Source: Nocardioides sp. Root240
GTDB lineage: Bacteria > Actinomycetota > Actinomycetes > Propionibacteriales > Nocardioidaceae
Assembly (NCBI RefSeq): GCF_001428825.1
Contig: NZ_LMIT01000001.1
Span: forward strand, 222,754-286,753
Direction: 5' to 3'
Length of the DNA: 64,000 bases
A model generated the notes under the pieces. The model was not told where the DNA came from and made no database searches. It saw nothing but the letters and a program-made list of their open reading frames with translations. This document shows positions 1 through 9,771 of the stretch, piece by piece. Each line of letters starts with the position of its first letter. Within the stretch, counting starts at the first letter, position 1. A program made the translations under genes and the position numbers.

Positions 1-610
1 GTCCGCCGTAGTAGGTCGTGCCGCCGGCCGCCTTGAACGGCAACCACCGCTCGGTCGTCAGCCGCGACACCGACGAGCACGCGGCGGGCAGGTCCGCCGG
101 CGGGCCGACGACCGCCTGCCGGTCCTTGGCCTGGGCCCAGGCGTCGAAGCGCCACGACGGCGTGTTCGAGGCCGCGGCGAGGTAGCGCTCGGGCGCGGTC
201 TGGGTCCAGCAGGTCTCCGGCGACAGCTTGACCTGCCCCTTAGGGGCGACACTGTCCGTGTCGACGCCGCGGCACTGCAGGAGCACGAAGGGGTACTCCT
301 GGTTGCGCGCGTCCGAGGAGCTCGGGTCGGCGGCGACCGCACCGGTCGGGTGCGCGCCCTCCCAGCTGACCTTGATCTCCTGGCGGCCGCGGAGGTTGGT
401 GGTCTGCGAGACGCGGAGCTTGACCTTGTCGCGGCTCTGCTCGGTCTCCTTGCCGTCGGCGTCGATGAACGTGCGGACGGCGGTCACGGACTTCGTGACG
501 CCCTCGGCAGCACCCGCGGGCGCCTGCCCGCCGGGCAGCACGACGGCGAGTCCGCCGAGGACGAAGGCGAGGGCGAACAGGATCCGCTCGGCACGACGAC
601 GGGCGCTCAT
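1..610 (-). CDS. Secreted protein of unknown function, C-terminus cut by window edge
   Basis: I do not recognise the family. The frame opens with ATG at 608-610 and runs off the left edge after about 203 residues. It begins MSARRRAERI followed by a hydrophobic run (LFALAFVLGGLAVVL) and small residues around GAAEG, which looks like a Sec signal peptide. The mature part is polar, with Cys in LLQCRG, ETCWTQ and PAACSS, and reads like a folded extracellular domain. Its ATG overlaps the stop of the PstS-like gene by four bases (ATGA), so it is the fourth coupled gene of the pst operon. A role at the cell surface linked to phosphate uptake is inferred from context only. Confidence 0.75.
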   Translation of the reverse strand, partial: MSARRRAERILFALAFVLGGLAVVLPGGQAPAGAAEGVTKSVTAVRTFIDADGKETEQSRDKVKLRVSQTTNLRGRQEIKVSWEGAHPTGAVAADPSSSDARNQEYPFVLLQCRGVDTDSVAPKGQVKLSPETCWTQTAPERYLAAASNTPSWRFDAWAQAKDRQAVVGPPADLPAACSSVSRLTTERWLPFKAAGGTTYYGG

Positions 611-2283
611 CGGGTCCTCCTGCGGCCGACGAGCTGCGCCACCACCGGCGGCACGACCAGGACGCCCGCGAACAGGCCGACCACGAGCGCGGCCAGCACG
701 GCCGGCGGACCCGAGCCGGCGTCCGGGTCGAGGGTGGTCGCGACGACCTGGACGTCGCCGGTCGTCGTACCGGTGCCGGTGCCGTCGTCGTTCACGCCCG
801 CGACGGGTACGTCGCCCCCGGCCGCCGGAGCGTCGGGGATCCCGTCACCGTCGGTGTCGGCCGTCGCCGCACCGCCGCCGCCACCGCCGGTGCCCCCGCC
901 CGGCGTACCGGTCTTGGGGCCGCCCGTACCGCCGGGGTTGTCGTTGTAGGTGCCGACGCCGTCGGCGCAGGGGCCCTTCGTGGGCCGGTCGCAGTCCGCC
1001 GGGAAGGGCGCAATCTTCGCGAGCAGGTTCTGCTCGGGGTGGCCGGCCACGAAGGTCGGGTTGTGGCAGTTCTTGACGTTCTTGATGATCGTGGAGTCGA
1101 AGACCACCTTCGGGTCGGCCTTCTTGAGCTTGTTGACCTGCGTGAAGCTCGCCTGCACCAGGTTGATCGGCAGCGGCGAGTAGCCGATCGGGCCGATCTC
1201 GGACTGGCCCTCGCAGATCGAGTGCTTGAGGAAGTCGACGATCGTCTGCCGCTTCGCGGTCGTCATCCGGGAGTCGTCGGCGGCGGTCGGGACGATCGCG
1301 TAGACGTACGACGAGAGCGGGTAGGTCCGCTTGTCCGGGTTGACGTAGACCTTGTCGAGCTTCTGGGTCAGGTAGTTCGGGTCGCTCGGGTCGTCGTTGA
1401 TCTCCGCCTTCGTCAGCGCGACCGCGACGTTGTACTGCGTCGGGAGCGTGAAGTAGCCGGCCCTGTTGAGCAGCTTGGCGACCGGGTAGCCGGCCATCAG
1501 CGGGTAGGAGTACTCCTCCATCGCGATGGCGCCGACCGAGCCCTTGGCCTTGATGAAGTTCATGACCCCGTCGGAGCCGGTCTGCGCGCGCTGCGGGCCG
1601 CGCGCATCGCCGCAGTTGAGCGGGAAGTAGTCGGTCGGCGCGGCCTTGCCGCCGTTGCAGTCCTTCCACAGGCTCGGGTACTGGCTGGTCATCCAGGTGC
1701 TGAACTGGTTGGTGACGCCGGCGCCGTCGGCGCGCACGACCGGGATGATCGGGATCGACGGCAGCGCACGGCCGTTGTTGTCCTTGGTGACCGCGGCGTC
1801 GTTCCAGTTGGTGATCTTGTTGGTGAAGATCTTGGCCAGCGTCTCCCCCGACAGCCGCAGGTTGCGGACCCGCTGGCCACCGACCTCCAGGTTGTAGGGG
1901 AAGGCGGTCCCGCCCGCGACGACGGGCAGGTAGGCGAACGAGCGACCCAGGGACGAGTCGGTCGCGCCGGTCGTCGGGTCCTTGCCGCGGTACGGCGAGT
2001 CGGTGACGCCGAAGTCGGTGGACTTGTTGGCGTAGTCCTTGCGGCCCTGCGCCGCACCGTTCGCGGTGTAGACGACCTTCAGGCCCTTGGCGTCGACGTC
2101 GGCGACCCACTGGTTGACCGCGTTCGCGGCCCACGACGACCCGGAGCCCTGGATCAGGGCGTACGACGGCGCGGCGGCGCTGGCCGCGCCGGGACCGGCC
2201 GCGACGGCGAGGTAGCCGGCGAGCAGGATCGCGACGGCGCGAGCGCCTCGCAGAGCGGGCCGGTGGGCCAGCTTCGGGTTCAT
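607..2283 (-). CDS. pstS: PstS-like phosphate-binding protein with C-terminal linker and membrane anchor
   Basis: Substrate-binding component of a phosphate ABC importer, 558 residues. ATG at 2281-2283 (MNPKLAHRP) overlaps the pstA stop. A signal peptide (about residues 1-37, ending ASAAAP) precedes a PBP-like domain starting IQGSGSSW, with segments typical of the family (GVTDSPYRG, FTNKITNWND, VRADGAGVTNQFSTW). Unusually, the domain is followed near residue 450 by a long Gly/Thr/Asp-rich linker containing DTDGDGIPDAP, a calcium-loop-like motif, and then a C-terminal membrane helix (about 528-552) ending QLVGRRRTR. Most actinobacterial PstS proteins are N-terminal lipoproteins of roughly 370 residues, so this one is probably tethered by its C-terminus instead. 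Affinity for phosphate is inferred from pstC/pstA. Confidence 0.88.
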   Translation of the reverse strand: MNPKLAHRPALRGARAVAILLAGYLAVAAGPGAASAAAPSYALIQGSGSSWAANAVNQWVADVDAKGLKVVYTANGAAQGRKDYANKSTDFGVTDSPYRGKDPTTGATDSSLGRSFAYLPVVAGGTAFPYNLEVGGQRVRNLRLSGETLAKIFTNKITNWNDAAVTKDNNGRALPSIPIIPVVRADGAGVTNQFSTWMTSQYPSLWKDCNGGKAAPTDYFPLNCGDARGPQRAQTGSDGVMNFIKAKGSVGAIAMEEYSYPLMAGYPVAKLLNRAGYFTLPTQYNVAVALTKAEINDDPSDPNYLTQKLDKVYVNPDKRTYPLSSYVYAIVPTAADDSRMTTAKRQTIVDFLKHSICEGQSEIGPIGYSPLPINLVQASFTQVNKLKKADPKVVFDSTIIKNVKNCHNPTFVAGHPEQNLLAKIAPFPADCDRPTKGPCADGVGTYNDNPGGTGGPKTGTPGGGTGGGGGGAATADTDGDGIPDAPAAGGDVPVAGVNDDGTGTGTTTGDVQVVATTLDPDAGSGPPAVLAALVVGLFAGVLVVPPVVAQLVGRRRTR

Positions 2284-3389
2284 CGGTTCTTCCTTCCCCT
2301 GGCCGCCAGGCGGGCGAGCAGGAACAGCGAGAGCACGACGGCCAGCAGGACGGCGGCGCCGGCGTAGGCACGCTGCTCCATCTCCGGGCTGCCGGTGCTC
2401 ACCGAGGCGTAGACGAACAGCGGGAGCGAGTTCATCGGGTTGTGGGTCGGGTCGGCGTTGAAGAAGGTCGACGCCCCCGAGGTCAGCAGGAGCGGCGAGG
2501 TCTCGCCGACGGCGCGCGCGACCCCGAGGATCAGCGCCGTCGCCAGGCCGGGCCGGGCGGTCGGCAGGACGACCTTCCAGACCGTCTGCCAGCGTCCGGC
2601 GCCGAGGGCGTACGACGCCTCGCGCAGGCCGTTCGGCACGACGCGGAGCACCACCTCGCTGGCCCGGGCCATGATCGGCAGCGCCATCACTGCGAGGGCG
2701 AGGGACGCGGCCAGGCCGCTGGTCTCCATGCCGAGGTTGACGATCCAGACGGTGTAGATGAACAGGCCGGCGACGATCGAGGGCAGCGCGGTCATCGCCT
2801 CGACGACGGTGCGCACGAGCAGGGCGCCCTTCCCGCCGACCTCGGAGATGTAGACCGCCGTGGCCACGCCGAGCGGCATCGCGATCGCGACCGCGATGCA
2901 CACCTCGATCACCGTGCCGACGAGGGCGTGGGCGATGCCCCCCTTGGTGAACGGGTCGTCGGCGCGGACCCCCGCCATGTCGTCGACGAAGAAGTTCCAG
3001 TGCGTCAGCGCCGGCATGCCCTTCCACACGGTGGTGAGCACCGTGCTCAGCAGCGCCAGGCCGATCAGCGCGGGGGCGGCCATCACGACGGCGGCGACCA
3101 CGCGGTCGACCACGATGCGGCGGGGATGGGTCAGCGCGGTCAGGCCGGCGTAGAAGGCGACGAAGACGACGTACCAGATCACGACGAAGCCGACGGAGCC
3201 GGAGAACGGCAGCACCTGGCTGTAGGCCACCCACGTGGTCGCGACGGACCCGAGCACGGCACCGAGCAGGGTCAGCGAGTCCTCCCGGGTGCGGTGGCCG
3301 GCCCGGCGCAGCACCTCGGTCGCCGGTGCGGGCACGGCCTCGGCGGCGGGCTCGACGGGAGCCTCCACGGCGATCTCCACGGCGGTCAC
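2280..3389 (-). CDS. pstA: Phosphate ABC transporter permease PstA
   Basis: Inner-membrane permease of the Pst phosphate importer, 369 residues. The chosen start is GTG at 3387-3389 (VTAVEIAVEAPVEP), which overlaps the pstC stop as GTGA. An Ala/Glu/Pro-rich cytosolic tail of about 45 residues precedes the membrane helices. The binding-protein-dependent permease region carries the loop MARASEVVLRVVPNGLREASYALGAGRWQTVWKVVLP, recognisable by EASYALGAGRWQT, which contacts the ATPase. PstA pairs with PstC upstream. The ATPase gene pstB is not seen in this window and may lie beyond the left edge. Confidence 0.93.
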   Translation of the reverse strand: MTAVEIAVEAPVEPAAEAVPAPATEVLRRAGHRTREDSLTLLGAVLGSVATTWVAYSQVLPFSGSVGFVVIWYVVFVAFYAGLTALTHPRRIVVDRVVAAVVMAAPALIGLALLSTVLTTVWKGMPALTHWNFFVDDMAGVRADDPFTKGGIAHALVGTVIEVCIAVAIAMPLGVATAVYISEVGGKGALLVRTVVEAMTALPSIVAGLFIYTVWIVNLGMETSGLAASLALAVMALPIMARASEVVLRVVPNGLREASYALGAGRWQTVWKVVLPTARPGLATALILGVARAVGETSPLLLTSGASTFFNADPTHNPMNSLPLFVYASVSTGSPEMEQRAYAGAAVLLAVVLSLFLLARLAARGRKNR

Positions 3390-4438
3390 AGCTCGGTCAC
3401 CCCGCCTCCGCGCGAGCGGGCCACGACGACGGCGGCCATGCTGTTGACGACCAGGGTCATCACGAAGAGCAGGAAGCCGGCGGTGAGCAGCGCCGAGAGC
3501 TGGGCGGGCGAGGCCTCCTTGAAGCCGGAGGCGATCAGCGCGGAGATGGTGGCCGTGCCGGACTCCAGCACGTACGGCTTGATCTCGAACGCCTGCGAGA
3601 TGACCATCACCACCGAGATCGTCTCGCCGAGGGCGCGCCCGAGCGCCAGCATGGTGCCGCCGATGACACCGCCGCGACCGAAGGGCAGCACCACCGTGCG
3701 CACCATCGCCCAACGGGTCGCACCCAGCGCGAGCGCCGCCTCCTTCTCCCCTGCCGGCGCCTCGGAGAACACCTCGCGCATGACCGAGGTGGCCATCGGG
3801 AAGATCATCATCGCCACCGCGAGGGCGGCGATCGCCGCGGAGCCGGCGTACGACGGGTAGCCCGGCGCCTGGGTCCAGATCGGGTAGTCGACGTCGGTGC
3901 GCACCTTGAAGAACGGGATCCAGCCGAGGTACTTGCTGATCCAGTGCGTGACCTCCGTGGCGCGCGGCTGGATGACGATGAGCACCCACAGGCCGAACAC
4001 GATGCCCGGCACCGCCGCCATCAGGTCGACGGCGCGGACCAGCAGCGGCCGGGCCCAGCCGGGCGCCCAGTCGGTGATGTAGAGCGCGGTCAGCAGCGAG
4101 AGCGGGAAGGCGATGAGCAGCGCGATGACCGCGACCTGGATCGTCCCGAGCAGGACCGCGGCGATGCCGACGATGTCCTGGCTGGGCAGCCAGCGGTACT
4201 CGGTGAAGAACGACAGCCCGTAGTGCTGCAGCGTCGGCACCGACTGGATGCCGAGGAAGATCCCGATCCCCGAGGTGATCGCCAGGACGGTGAAGGCGAG
4301 CACCCGCACGACCTGCAGGAAGACCTTGTCCTGGAGCGAGTACCGCACGGCGATCGGCCGTGGCAGGTCCTCATCGACGCCGGTCCACGGGTCGTCGGAC
4401 GACGACGCCGGGGACGGCGGAACAGCGACACGCGACAT
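3386..4438 (-). CDS. pstC: Phosphate ABC transporter permease PstC
   Basis: Second permease of the Pst importer, 350 residues, ATG at 4436-4438 with a purine-rich site (GTAGGGG) about nine bases upstream. It has a Ser/Pro-rich cytosolic N-terminus, then six or so membrane helices and the ATPase-contact loop with GEKEAALALGATRWAM. It opens the operon pstC-pstA-pstS-secreted protein, each joined by four-base overlaps. The canonical order has pstS first, so the gene order is altered. Pst operons are normally induced by phosphate limitation; a PhoP-type control site is expected upstream but I could not identify one with certainty. Confidence 0.93.
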   Translation of the reverse strand: MSRVAVPPSPASSSDDPWTGVDEDLPRPIAVRYSLQDKVFLQVVRVLAFTVLAITSGIGIFLGIQSVPTLQHYGLSFFTEYRWLPSQDIVGIAAVLLGTIQVAVIALLIAFPLSLLTALYITDWAPGWARPLLVRAVDLMAAVPGIVFGLWVLIVIQPRATEVTHWISKYLGWIPFFKVRTDVDYPIWTQAPGYPSYAGSAAIAALAVAMMIFPMATSVMREVFSEAPAGEKEAALALGATRWAMVRTVVLPFGRGGVIGGTMLALGRALGETISVVMVISQAFEIKPYVLESGTATISALIASGFKEASPAQLSALLTAGFLLFVMTLVVNSMAAVVVARSRGGGVTEL

Positions 4439-4473
4439 ACGAGGGCACCCCTACCCGTACGCGGCCCCCGATG

Positions 4474-4511
4474 GCCGAACCAACTAACACTCCTAAGTGT
4501 AGTGGTTCGGC
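4474..4511. promoter_or_regulatory. Nested inverted repeat between lgt and pstC
   Basis: Nine-base arms GCCGAACCA (4474-4482) and TGGTTCGGC (4503-4511) pair perfectly, and a second five-base pair of arms, ACACT (4487-4491) and AGTGT (4496-4500), sits inside. The flank at 4511-4531 is strikingly A+T rich for this genome. It can be a hairpin ending the lgt transcript or a dimeric operator for pstC. It lacks a U-tract on the minus strand, so an operator is at least as likely. Confidence 0.5.
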
Positions 4512-4534
4512 TGTATTAATTTAGAAACTTTGGT

Positions 4535-5545
4535 TCAGATCGTGGACGTGTCGTCCTCGGCGGTGTCCGCCTCGGGGTCTCGTGACGGTCGCTGCGCGAC
4601 CTCCTCGACCTCCGGGGTCGACGCGACCTCCTCGACCTCCGGTGCGGTGCGCCCGTCGACGTACACGCTCTCCTCACGGCCGGGACGGTTGCGGAGCGAC
4701 CAGGCGAAGTAGGCAGCGGCGATGACGAACAGGACGATCGAGGTCCACACGTTGAAGCGCAGGCCCAGGACGTCGTTGAGCTGGACGTCGTCGATCCGGA
4801 TGTACTCGATCCAGCCGCGGCCGAGCGTGTAGGCCATGACGTAGATCGCCATCACCTTGCCGTGACCGAGGCGGAAGCGGCGGTCGAGCCAGATGATCAG
4901 CGCGAAGGCGGCCAGGTTCCACAGACACTCGTAGAGGAACGTGGGGTGGAAGTAGGCGACGTCGGGCACGATGCCGCCGTTGGCAGCGAGCGCGTCCTTG
5001 TACTGGTCGCTGGCGACGTACGCCGAGCTGAAGTGGTCCTTGTCGATCTCCAGGCCCCAGGGCAGGTCGGTCGGGCGGCCGTAGAGCTCCTGGTTGAACC
5101 AGTTGCCCCAGCGGCCGATCGCCTGCGCGACCAGGACGCCCGGGGCGAGCGCGTCGAGCATCGGCTCGAGCCTGATGCCCTTGCGGCGGGCACCGATCCA
5201 CGCACCGACGGCACCCAGGCCGACGCCGCCCCAGATGCCGAGGCCGCCGTGCCAGACGTAGAGCGCGTTGACTGGGGTGCCGTCGGCGCCGAAGTACTTC
5301 TCCCAGTCCGTCGCCACGTGGTAGAGCCGCGCGCCGACGAGGCCGAACGGCACCGCCCACAGGGCGACGTCCTGCACCTCGCCGAGGGTGCCGCCGCGTG
5401 CCTGCCACCGCTTCTCGCCGATCCAGATGGCGACGACGATGCCGAGGATGATGCACAGCGCGTAGCCGCGCAGCGGGAACGGACCGATGTGCCACACCCC
5501 GTTGGCCGGGCTCGGGATGGTGGCGGTGATGAGCTGGGTGAGCAC
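4535..5545 (-). CDS. lgt: Prolipoprotein diacylglyceryl transferase
   Basis: Membrane enzyme that transfers diacylglycerol from phosphatidylglycerol to the lipobox cysteine of prolipoproteins, 336 residues. Start GTG at 5543-5545. The family signatures are visible: HIGPFPLRGYALCII near the N-terminus, the catalytic-region YVWHGGLGIWGG, and GRWGNWFNQELYGRPTDLPW, followed by the TLGRGWIEYIRID segment. After the last helix there is an acidic, Glu/Val/Thr-rich tail of about 50 residues, common in actinobacterial Lgt and not conserved. The next gene upstream is a predicted lipoprotein, and lspA, the next enzyme of the pathway, lies at 37936-38523. Confidence 0.95.
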   Translation of the reverse strand: MLTQLITATIPSPANGVWHIGPFPLRGYALCIILGIVVAIWIGEKRWQARGGTLGEVQDVALWAVPFGLVGARLYHVATDWEKYFGADGTPVNALYVWHGGLGIWGGVGLGAVGAWIGARRKGIRLEPMLDALAPGVLVAQAIGRWGNWFNQELYGRPTDLPWGLEIDKDHFSSAYVASDQYKDALAANGGIVPDVAYFHPTFLYECLWNLAAFALIIWLDRRFRLGHGKVMAIYVMAYTLGRGWIEYIRIDDVQLNDVLGLRFNVWTSIVLFVIAAAYFAWSLRNRPGREESVYVDGRTAPEVEEVASTPEVEEVAQRPSRDPEADTAEDDTSTI

Positions 5546-5557
5546 GGCGTCTTGTCC

Positions 5558-6175
5558 TCAGTCCTCGGTGAGCAGGGTGTGCAGGTCGGCCGCGAACTCG
5601 GTGCTCGAGGTCTCCTGGTTCCACAGGGCGATCGCCCGGTTGCTGCCGTCGATGGCGAGCGTGATCGTCGAGTGCCCGCCGAGGTCACGACCGCCGGTCG
5701 GGAGCTTCTTGCCGTCGTTGACGTAGACGTGCAGGGAGTTGCCGAGCTCGATGACCTGGTCGAGCTCGCCGGTGAGGCCGATGAAGGCCTTGTTGTACTT
5801 GTCGAGGTAGGCGCGCATCGCCTTCTCGTCGTCACGCGCGGGGTCGGTCGTCACCAGCACCACGTCGACCTGCTTGCGGTCGGCGTCGTCGAGCCGGTTC
5901 ATGGCCGTGGCGAGGTTGTTCATCACCATCGGGCAGTAGTCCGCGCAGTTCGTGTAGCCGAAGAAGACCAGGGTGAGCGGCTTGTCGGTGTCGGCGACGA
6001 GCGAGTACGGCCGACCGCTGGTGTCGGTCAGCGCGATGTCGGCCGTGTCGTAGGGCTGGTCGAGCCGACTGCCCGTGAACTCCTTCTCGGTGCCGGTGCC
6101 GCACGCGGCGAGCAACAGCCCCGCGAGCGCCAGTCCGACAGATGCGGCCCTACGCACGAACAGCCCCCGCAACAC
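5558..6175 (-). CDS. Sco1/SenC family copper-handling lipoprotein
   Basis: Predicted membrane-anchored thioredoxin-fold protein of the Sco1/SenC family, 205 residues. A lipoprotein signal ends in LLLAACGTG (lipobox L-A-A-C). The copper-binding CxxxC is in FFGYTNCADYCPMV and the third ligand His is in DLGGHSTITL, as expected for delivery of copper to cytochrome c oxidase CuA or for disulfide work. The GTG start at 6173-6175 overlaps the 3' end of trpA by 26 bases and has GAGGAG ten bases upstream; a GTG at 6155-6157 (VRRAASVG) is an alternative. Position between trpA and lgt is unrelated to its job as far as I can see. Confidence 0.88.
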   Translation of the reverse strand: MLRGLFVRRAASVGLALAGLLLAACGTGTEKEFTGSRLDQPYDTADIALTDTSGRPYSLVADTDKPLTLVFFGYTNCADYCPMVMNNLATAMNRLDDADRKQVDVVLVTTDPARDDEKAMRAYLDKYNKAFIGLTGELDQVIELGNSLHVYVNDGKKLPTGGRDLGGHSTITLAIDGSNRAIALWNQETSSTEFAADLHTLLTED

Positions 6176-6970
6176 CTGCGGCGAGCTCCTCGGTCAACGC
6201 CGCCAGGGCGGCCAGCCCGGCGGCCCGGTCGCCCGCGTTGTCGAGCAGGGTCCGCACGAACGCCGAGCCCACGATCACCCCGTCGGCGTACGCCGCCAGG
6301 TCGGCCGCCTGCGCGCCCGTGCTCACGCCCACGCCCACGCCGACGGGCAGATCGGCCCCGCCGTTCGGGCTCAGCGCCTTGGTGCGGGCGATCAACGGGG
6401 CGACGCCCGCGGCGGTCGCCTGCTTGGTGCCGGTCACGCCCATGATCCCGGTCGCGTAGACGAAGCCGCGCGAGGCGGCCGTGGTCAGCGCGATCCGCTC
6501 GTCGGTGGAGGAGGGCGCGACGAGGAAGACCTTGTCGAGGTCGCGCGCGTCCGCGGCCGCGACCCACTCGGGGGCGAAGTCCGGTGTCAGGTCGGGCGTG
6601 ATCAGGCCCGCGCCGCCGGCGTTCGCCAGGTCCTGCGCGAACCGCTCGACGCCGTACCGCTCGATGGGGTTCCAGTAGGTCATCACGAGCGTCGGCACGC
6701 CGGTGGCGGCGACCGCCTCGACCGTGCGCAGCACGTCGGTGGTGCGCACGCCCGCCTCGAGCGCCTGCTGGGCGGCGGCCTGGATGATCGGGCCGTCCAT
6801 GACCGGGTCGCTGTAGGGCAGGCCGATCTCGATGACGTCGCAGCCGGCGGCGACCATCGCCTTGAGGGCCGCGATGCTGCCGTCGACGTCGGGGAAGCCC
6901 GCCGGCAGGTAGCCCACGAGGGCGGCGCGGTCCTCGGCCCGCGCCTTCTCGAACGCGGTGCGGGTGCCGG

Positions 6971-6974
<4 letters not shown>
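6150..6974 (-). CDS. trpA: Tryptophan synthase alpha subunit
   Basis: Cleaves indole-3-glycerol phosphate to indole and glyceraldehyde 3-phosphate, passing indole to TrpB. 274 residues, normal for the family. The conserved catalytic Glu and Asp lie in [18 protein letters not shown], and the phosphate-binding region near the C-terminus is present ([11 protein letters not shown]). The start is GTG at 6972-6974 ([11 protein letters not shown]), overlapping the trpB stop as GTGA. It is last in the trpC-trpB-trpA run. Confidence 0.96.
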
Positions 6975-8181
<1,207 letters not shown>

Positions 8182-8185
<4 letters not shown>

Positions 8186-8970
8186 TGCTTCTCGATCCCT
8201 GTCATCGATGCGACCGCGTCGCGCGGTGCCCCGTCCTTCACCAGTGCCTCGCCGACGAGCACCGCCCGGGCACCCTCGGCCACGAAGCGCCGCACGTCGT
8301 CCGGCCCCGAGATGCCCGACTCCGCGACCTTGACCCGGTCGTCGGGGATCATCGGCGCGAGCCGCCCGAAGGTGGCGTCGTCGACCGCGAGCGTCTTGAG
8401 GTTGCGCGCGTTGACCCCGATCAGCTCGGCGCCGAGCTCGATCGCGCGCTCGGTCTCGGGCTCGTCGTGCACCTCGACCAGCACGGTCAGGCCGAGCTCG
8501 CGCGCGTAGTCGTGCAGCCGCGTCAGGTGGTCACCCGGCAGCGAGGCCACGATCAGCAGCGCCAGGTCGGCGCCGGCCGCGCGGGCCTCGAGCAGCTGGT
8601 ACTCGGTGACGATGAAGTCCTTGCGCAGCAGGGGTACGTCGACCGCGGCGCGCACCGCGCGCAGGTCGTCGAGGCTCCCGTTGAAGCGCCGCTGCTCGGT
8701 GAGCACGCTGATCGCTGCGGCACCGCCGGCGGCGTACTCGCGGGCGAGGGCGGCGGGGTCCGGGATGTCCGCCAGCTCGCCCTTGCTCGGGCTCTTCCGC
8801 TTCACCTCCGCGATGACGCTCGAACCGGCGCCGCGGAAGTGGGGCATCGGGTCGAGCGGAGCAGCCACGTCGGCCAACGCCGCACGGAGGTCGGACTCGG
8901 GCACGCGGGCCTGCCGGTGCGCGAGGTCCTCGCGAACACCGGCGACGATCTCGTCAAGCACAGTTCCCAT
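8182..8970 (-). CDS. trpC: Indole-3-glycerol phosphate synthase
   Basis: Ring-closing enzyme converting CdRP to indole-3-glycerol phosphate, a TIM barrel of 262 residues. The signature [10 protein letters not shown] near the N-terminus, the LLRKDFIV strand and the C-terminal [12 protein letters not shown] are visible. I place the start at ATG 8968-8970 ([12 protein letters not shown]), which fits the family length; an upstream in-frame start would add an unconserved extension. It opens the trpC-trpB-trpA operon and diverges from the DUF805 gene. A phosphoribosylanthranilate isomerase (TrpF) gene is missing nearby, consistent with PriA at 25564-26301 doing that step. Confidence 0.95.
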
Positions 8971-9090
8971 CGCTGTCAGTGTTCCACGCGGGAGGGAACG
9001 GCCTGCACGGTGCCCGGGCTTCTGGACCACCCACGCCGCCCTGACAGGGGTTTCCGGGGCGCTCACGCGGTTAGGCTGCCTGCACCGCCC

Positions 9091-9110
9091 GGGTCCGACC
9101 GGGTCCGACC
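9091..9110. repeat. Tandem 10-base direct repeat in a divergent promoter region
   Basis: GGGTCCGACC occurs twice in immediate succession, 15 bases before the DUF805 start codon and within the trpC-DUF805 intergenic region (8971-9124). A TAGGCT that could be a -10 element lies just upstream at 9072-9077. The period equals one helical turn, so a protein-binding site is possible. Confidence 0.5.
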
Positions 9111-9124
9111 ACAGAAGGAACGAC

Positions 9125-9691
9125 GTGAGCTACGGAACTCCGCCGCCGCCCCCGCCAGGCGGCCAGCCGCCCTACGGGGAGAACCCCTACGGCCAGCAGT
9201 CGTTCGGCGCCCCGCCGAGCGGTGACCCCGGAACGCTGGACCTGCCCTACTACGGCATCGGGTTCGTCCCCGCCGTCCAGCGCGCCTTCCAGAAGTACGC
9301 CCGCTTCGACGGTCGCGCCAGCCGCAGCGAGTACTGGTGGTTCAGCCTGGCCCTCGGCCTCGTCGCCCTGGTCCTCTACATCCCGCTGGTGGCCGCGAGT
9401 GCCGCCGGCTCGGACGGGCTCGTCATCGTCTTCGCCCTCCTGCTCTTCGCGCTGTTCGCCGCGATGATCGTCCCGAGCATCGCGATCGCGGTCCGGCGGC
9501 TCCACGACGCGAACTTCAGCGGCTGGATGTACCTGCTCGGGTTCATCCCCGGCTGCGGAGGCATCATCCAGATCGTGCTGATGTGCCTGCCGTCGAAGCC
9601 CGAGGGTGCCCGCTTCGACCGCGCCGGCGGCGCCGGCGGTGGCGGCTACGGCCAGCCCAACCCCTACGGCCAGAGCCCCTACGGCCAGTAG
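9125..9691 (+). CDS. DUF805 family membrane protein
   Basis: Integral membrane protein of unknown function, 188 residues. GTG at 9125-9127 has AAGGA six bases upstream. The N-terminus (about 45 residues) is rich in Pro, Gly, Tyr and Gln with [10 protein letters not shown], and the C-terminus ends in similar Tyr-Gly-Gln repeats ([14 protein letters not shown]). Between them is the DUF805 core: [13 protein letters not shown], two or more hydrophobic helices, then [18 protein letters not shown], the family hallmark. It is the only plus-strand gene between trpC and hisI, so it interrupts the his-trp block. Confidence 0.9.
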   Translation: MSYGTPPPPPPGGQPPYGENPYGQQSFGAPPSGDPGTLDLPYYGIGFVPAVQRAFQKYARFDGRASRSEYWWFSLALGLVALVLYIPLVAASAAGSDGLVIVFALLLFALFAAMIVPSIAIAVRRLHDANFSGWMYLLGFIPGCGGIIQIVLMCLPSKPEGARFDRAGGAGGGGYGQPNPYGQSPYGQ

Positions 9692-9717
9692 GCACCTCTC
9701 GCCCGTCGAGCACGAAC

Positions 9718-9746
9718 GACGCCCCGGACCACTGGTCCGGGGCGTC
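9718..9746. terminator. Bidirectional stem-loop terminator
   Basis: GACGCCCCGGACCA and TGGTCCGGGGCGTC form a near-perfect stem centred on 9732, between the convergent DUF805 (plus) and DUF2752 (minus) genes. No U-tract follows, which is common in actinobacteria. Confidence 0.75.
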
Positions 9747-9771
9747 GCTGCGTTGTCGGGTCCTGGCGCCG

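Noticed and set aside
1039..2367. Long plus-strand frame of about 440 codons opposite pstS
   Set aside because: Composition is Arg/Val/Asp-rich with no domain, and it lies antisense to a clear PstS-like gene. High G+C produces such frames.
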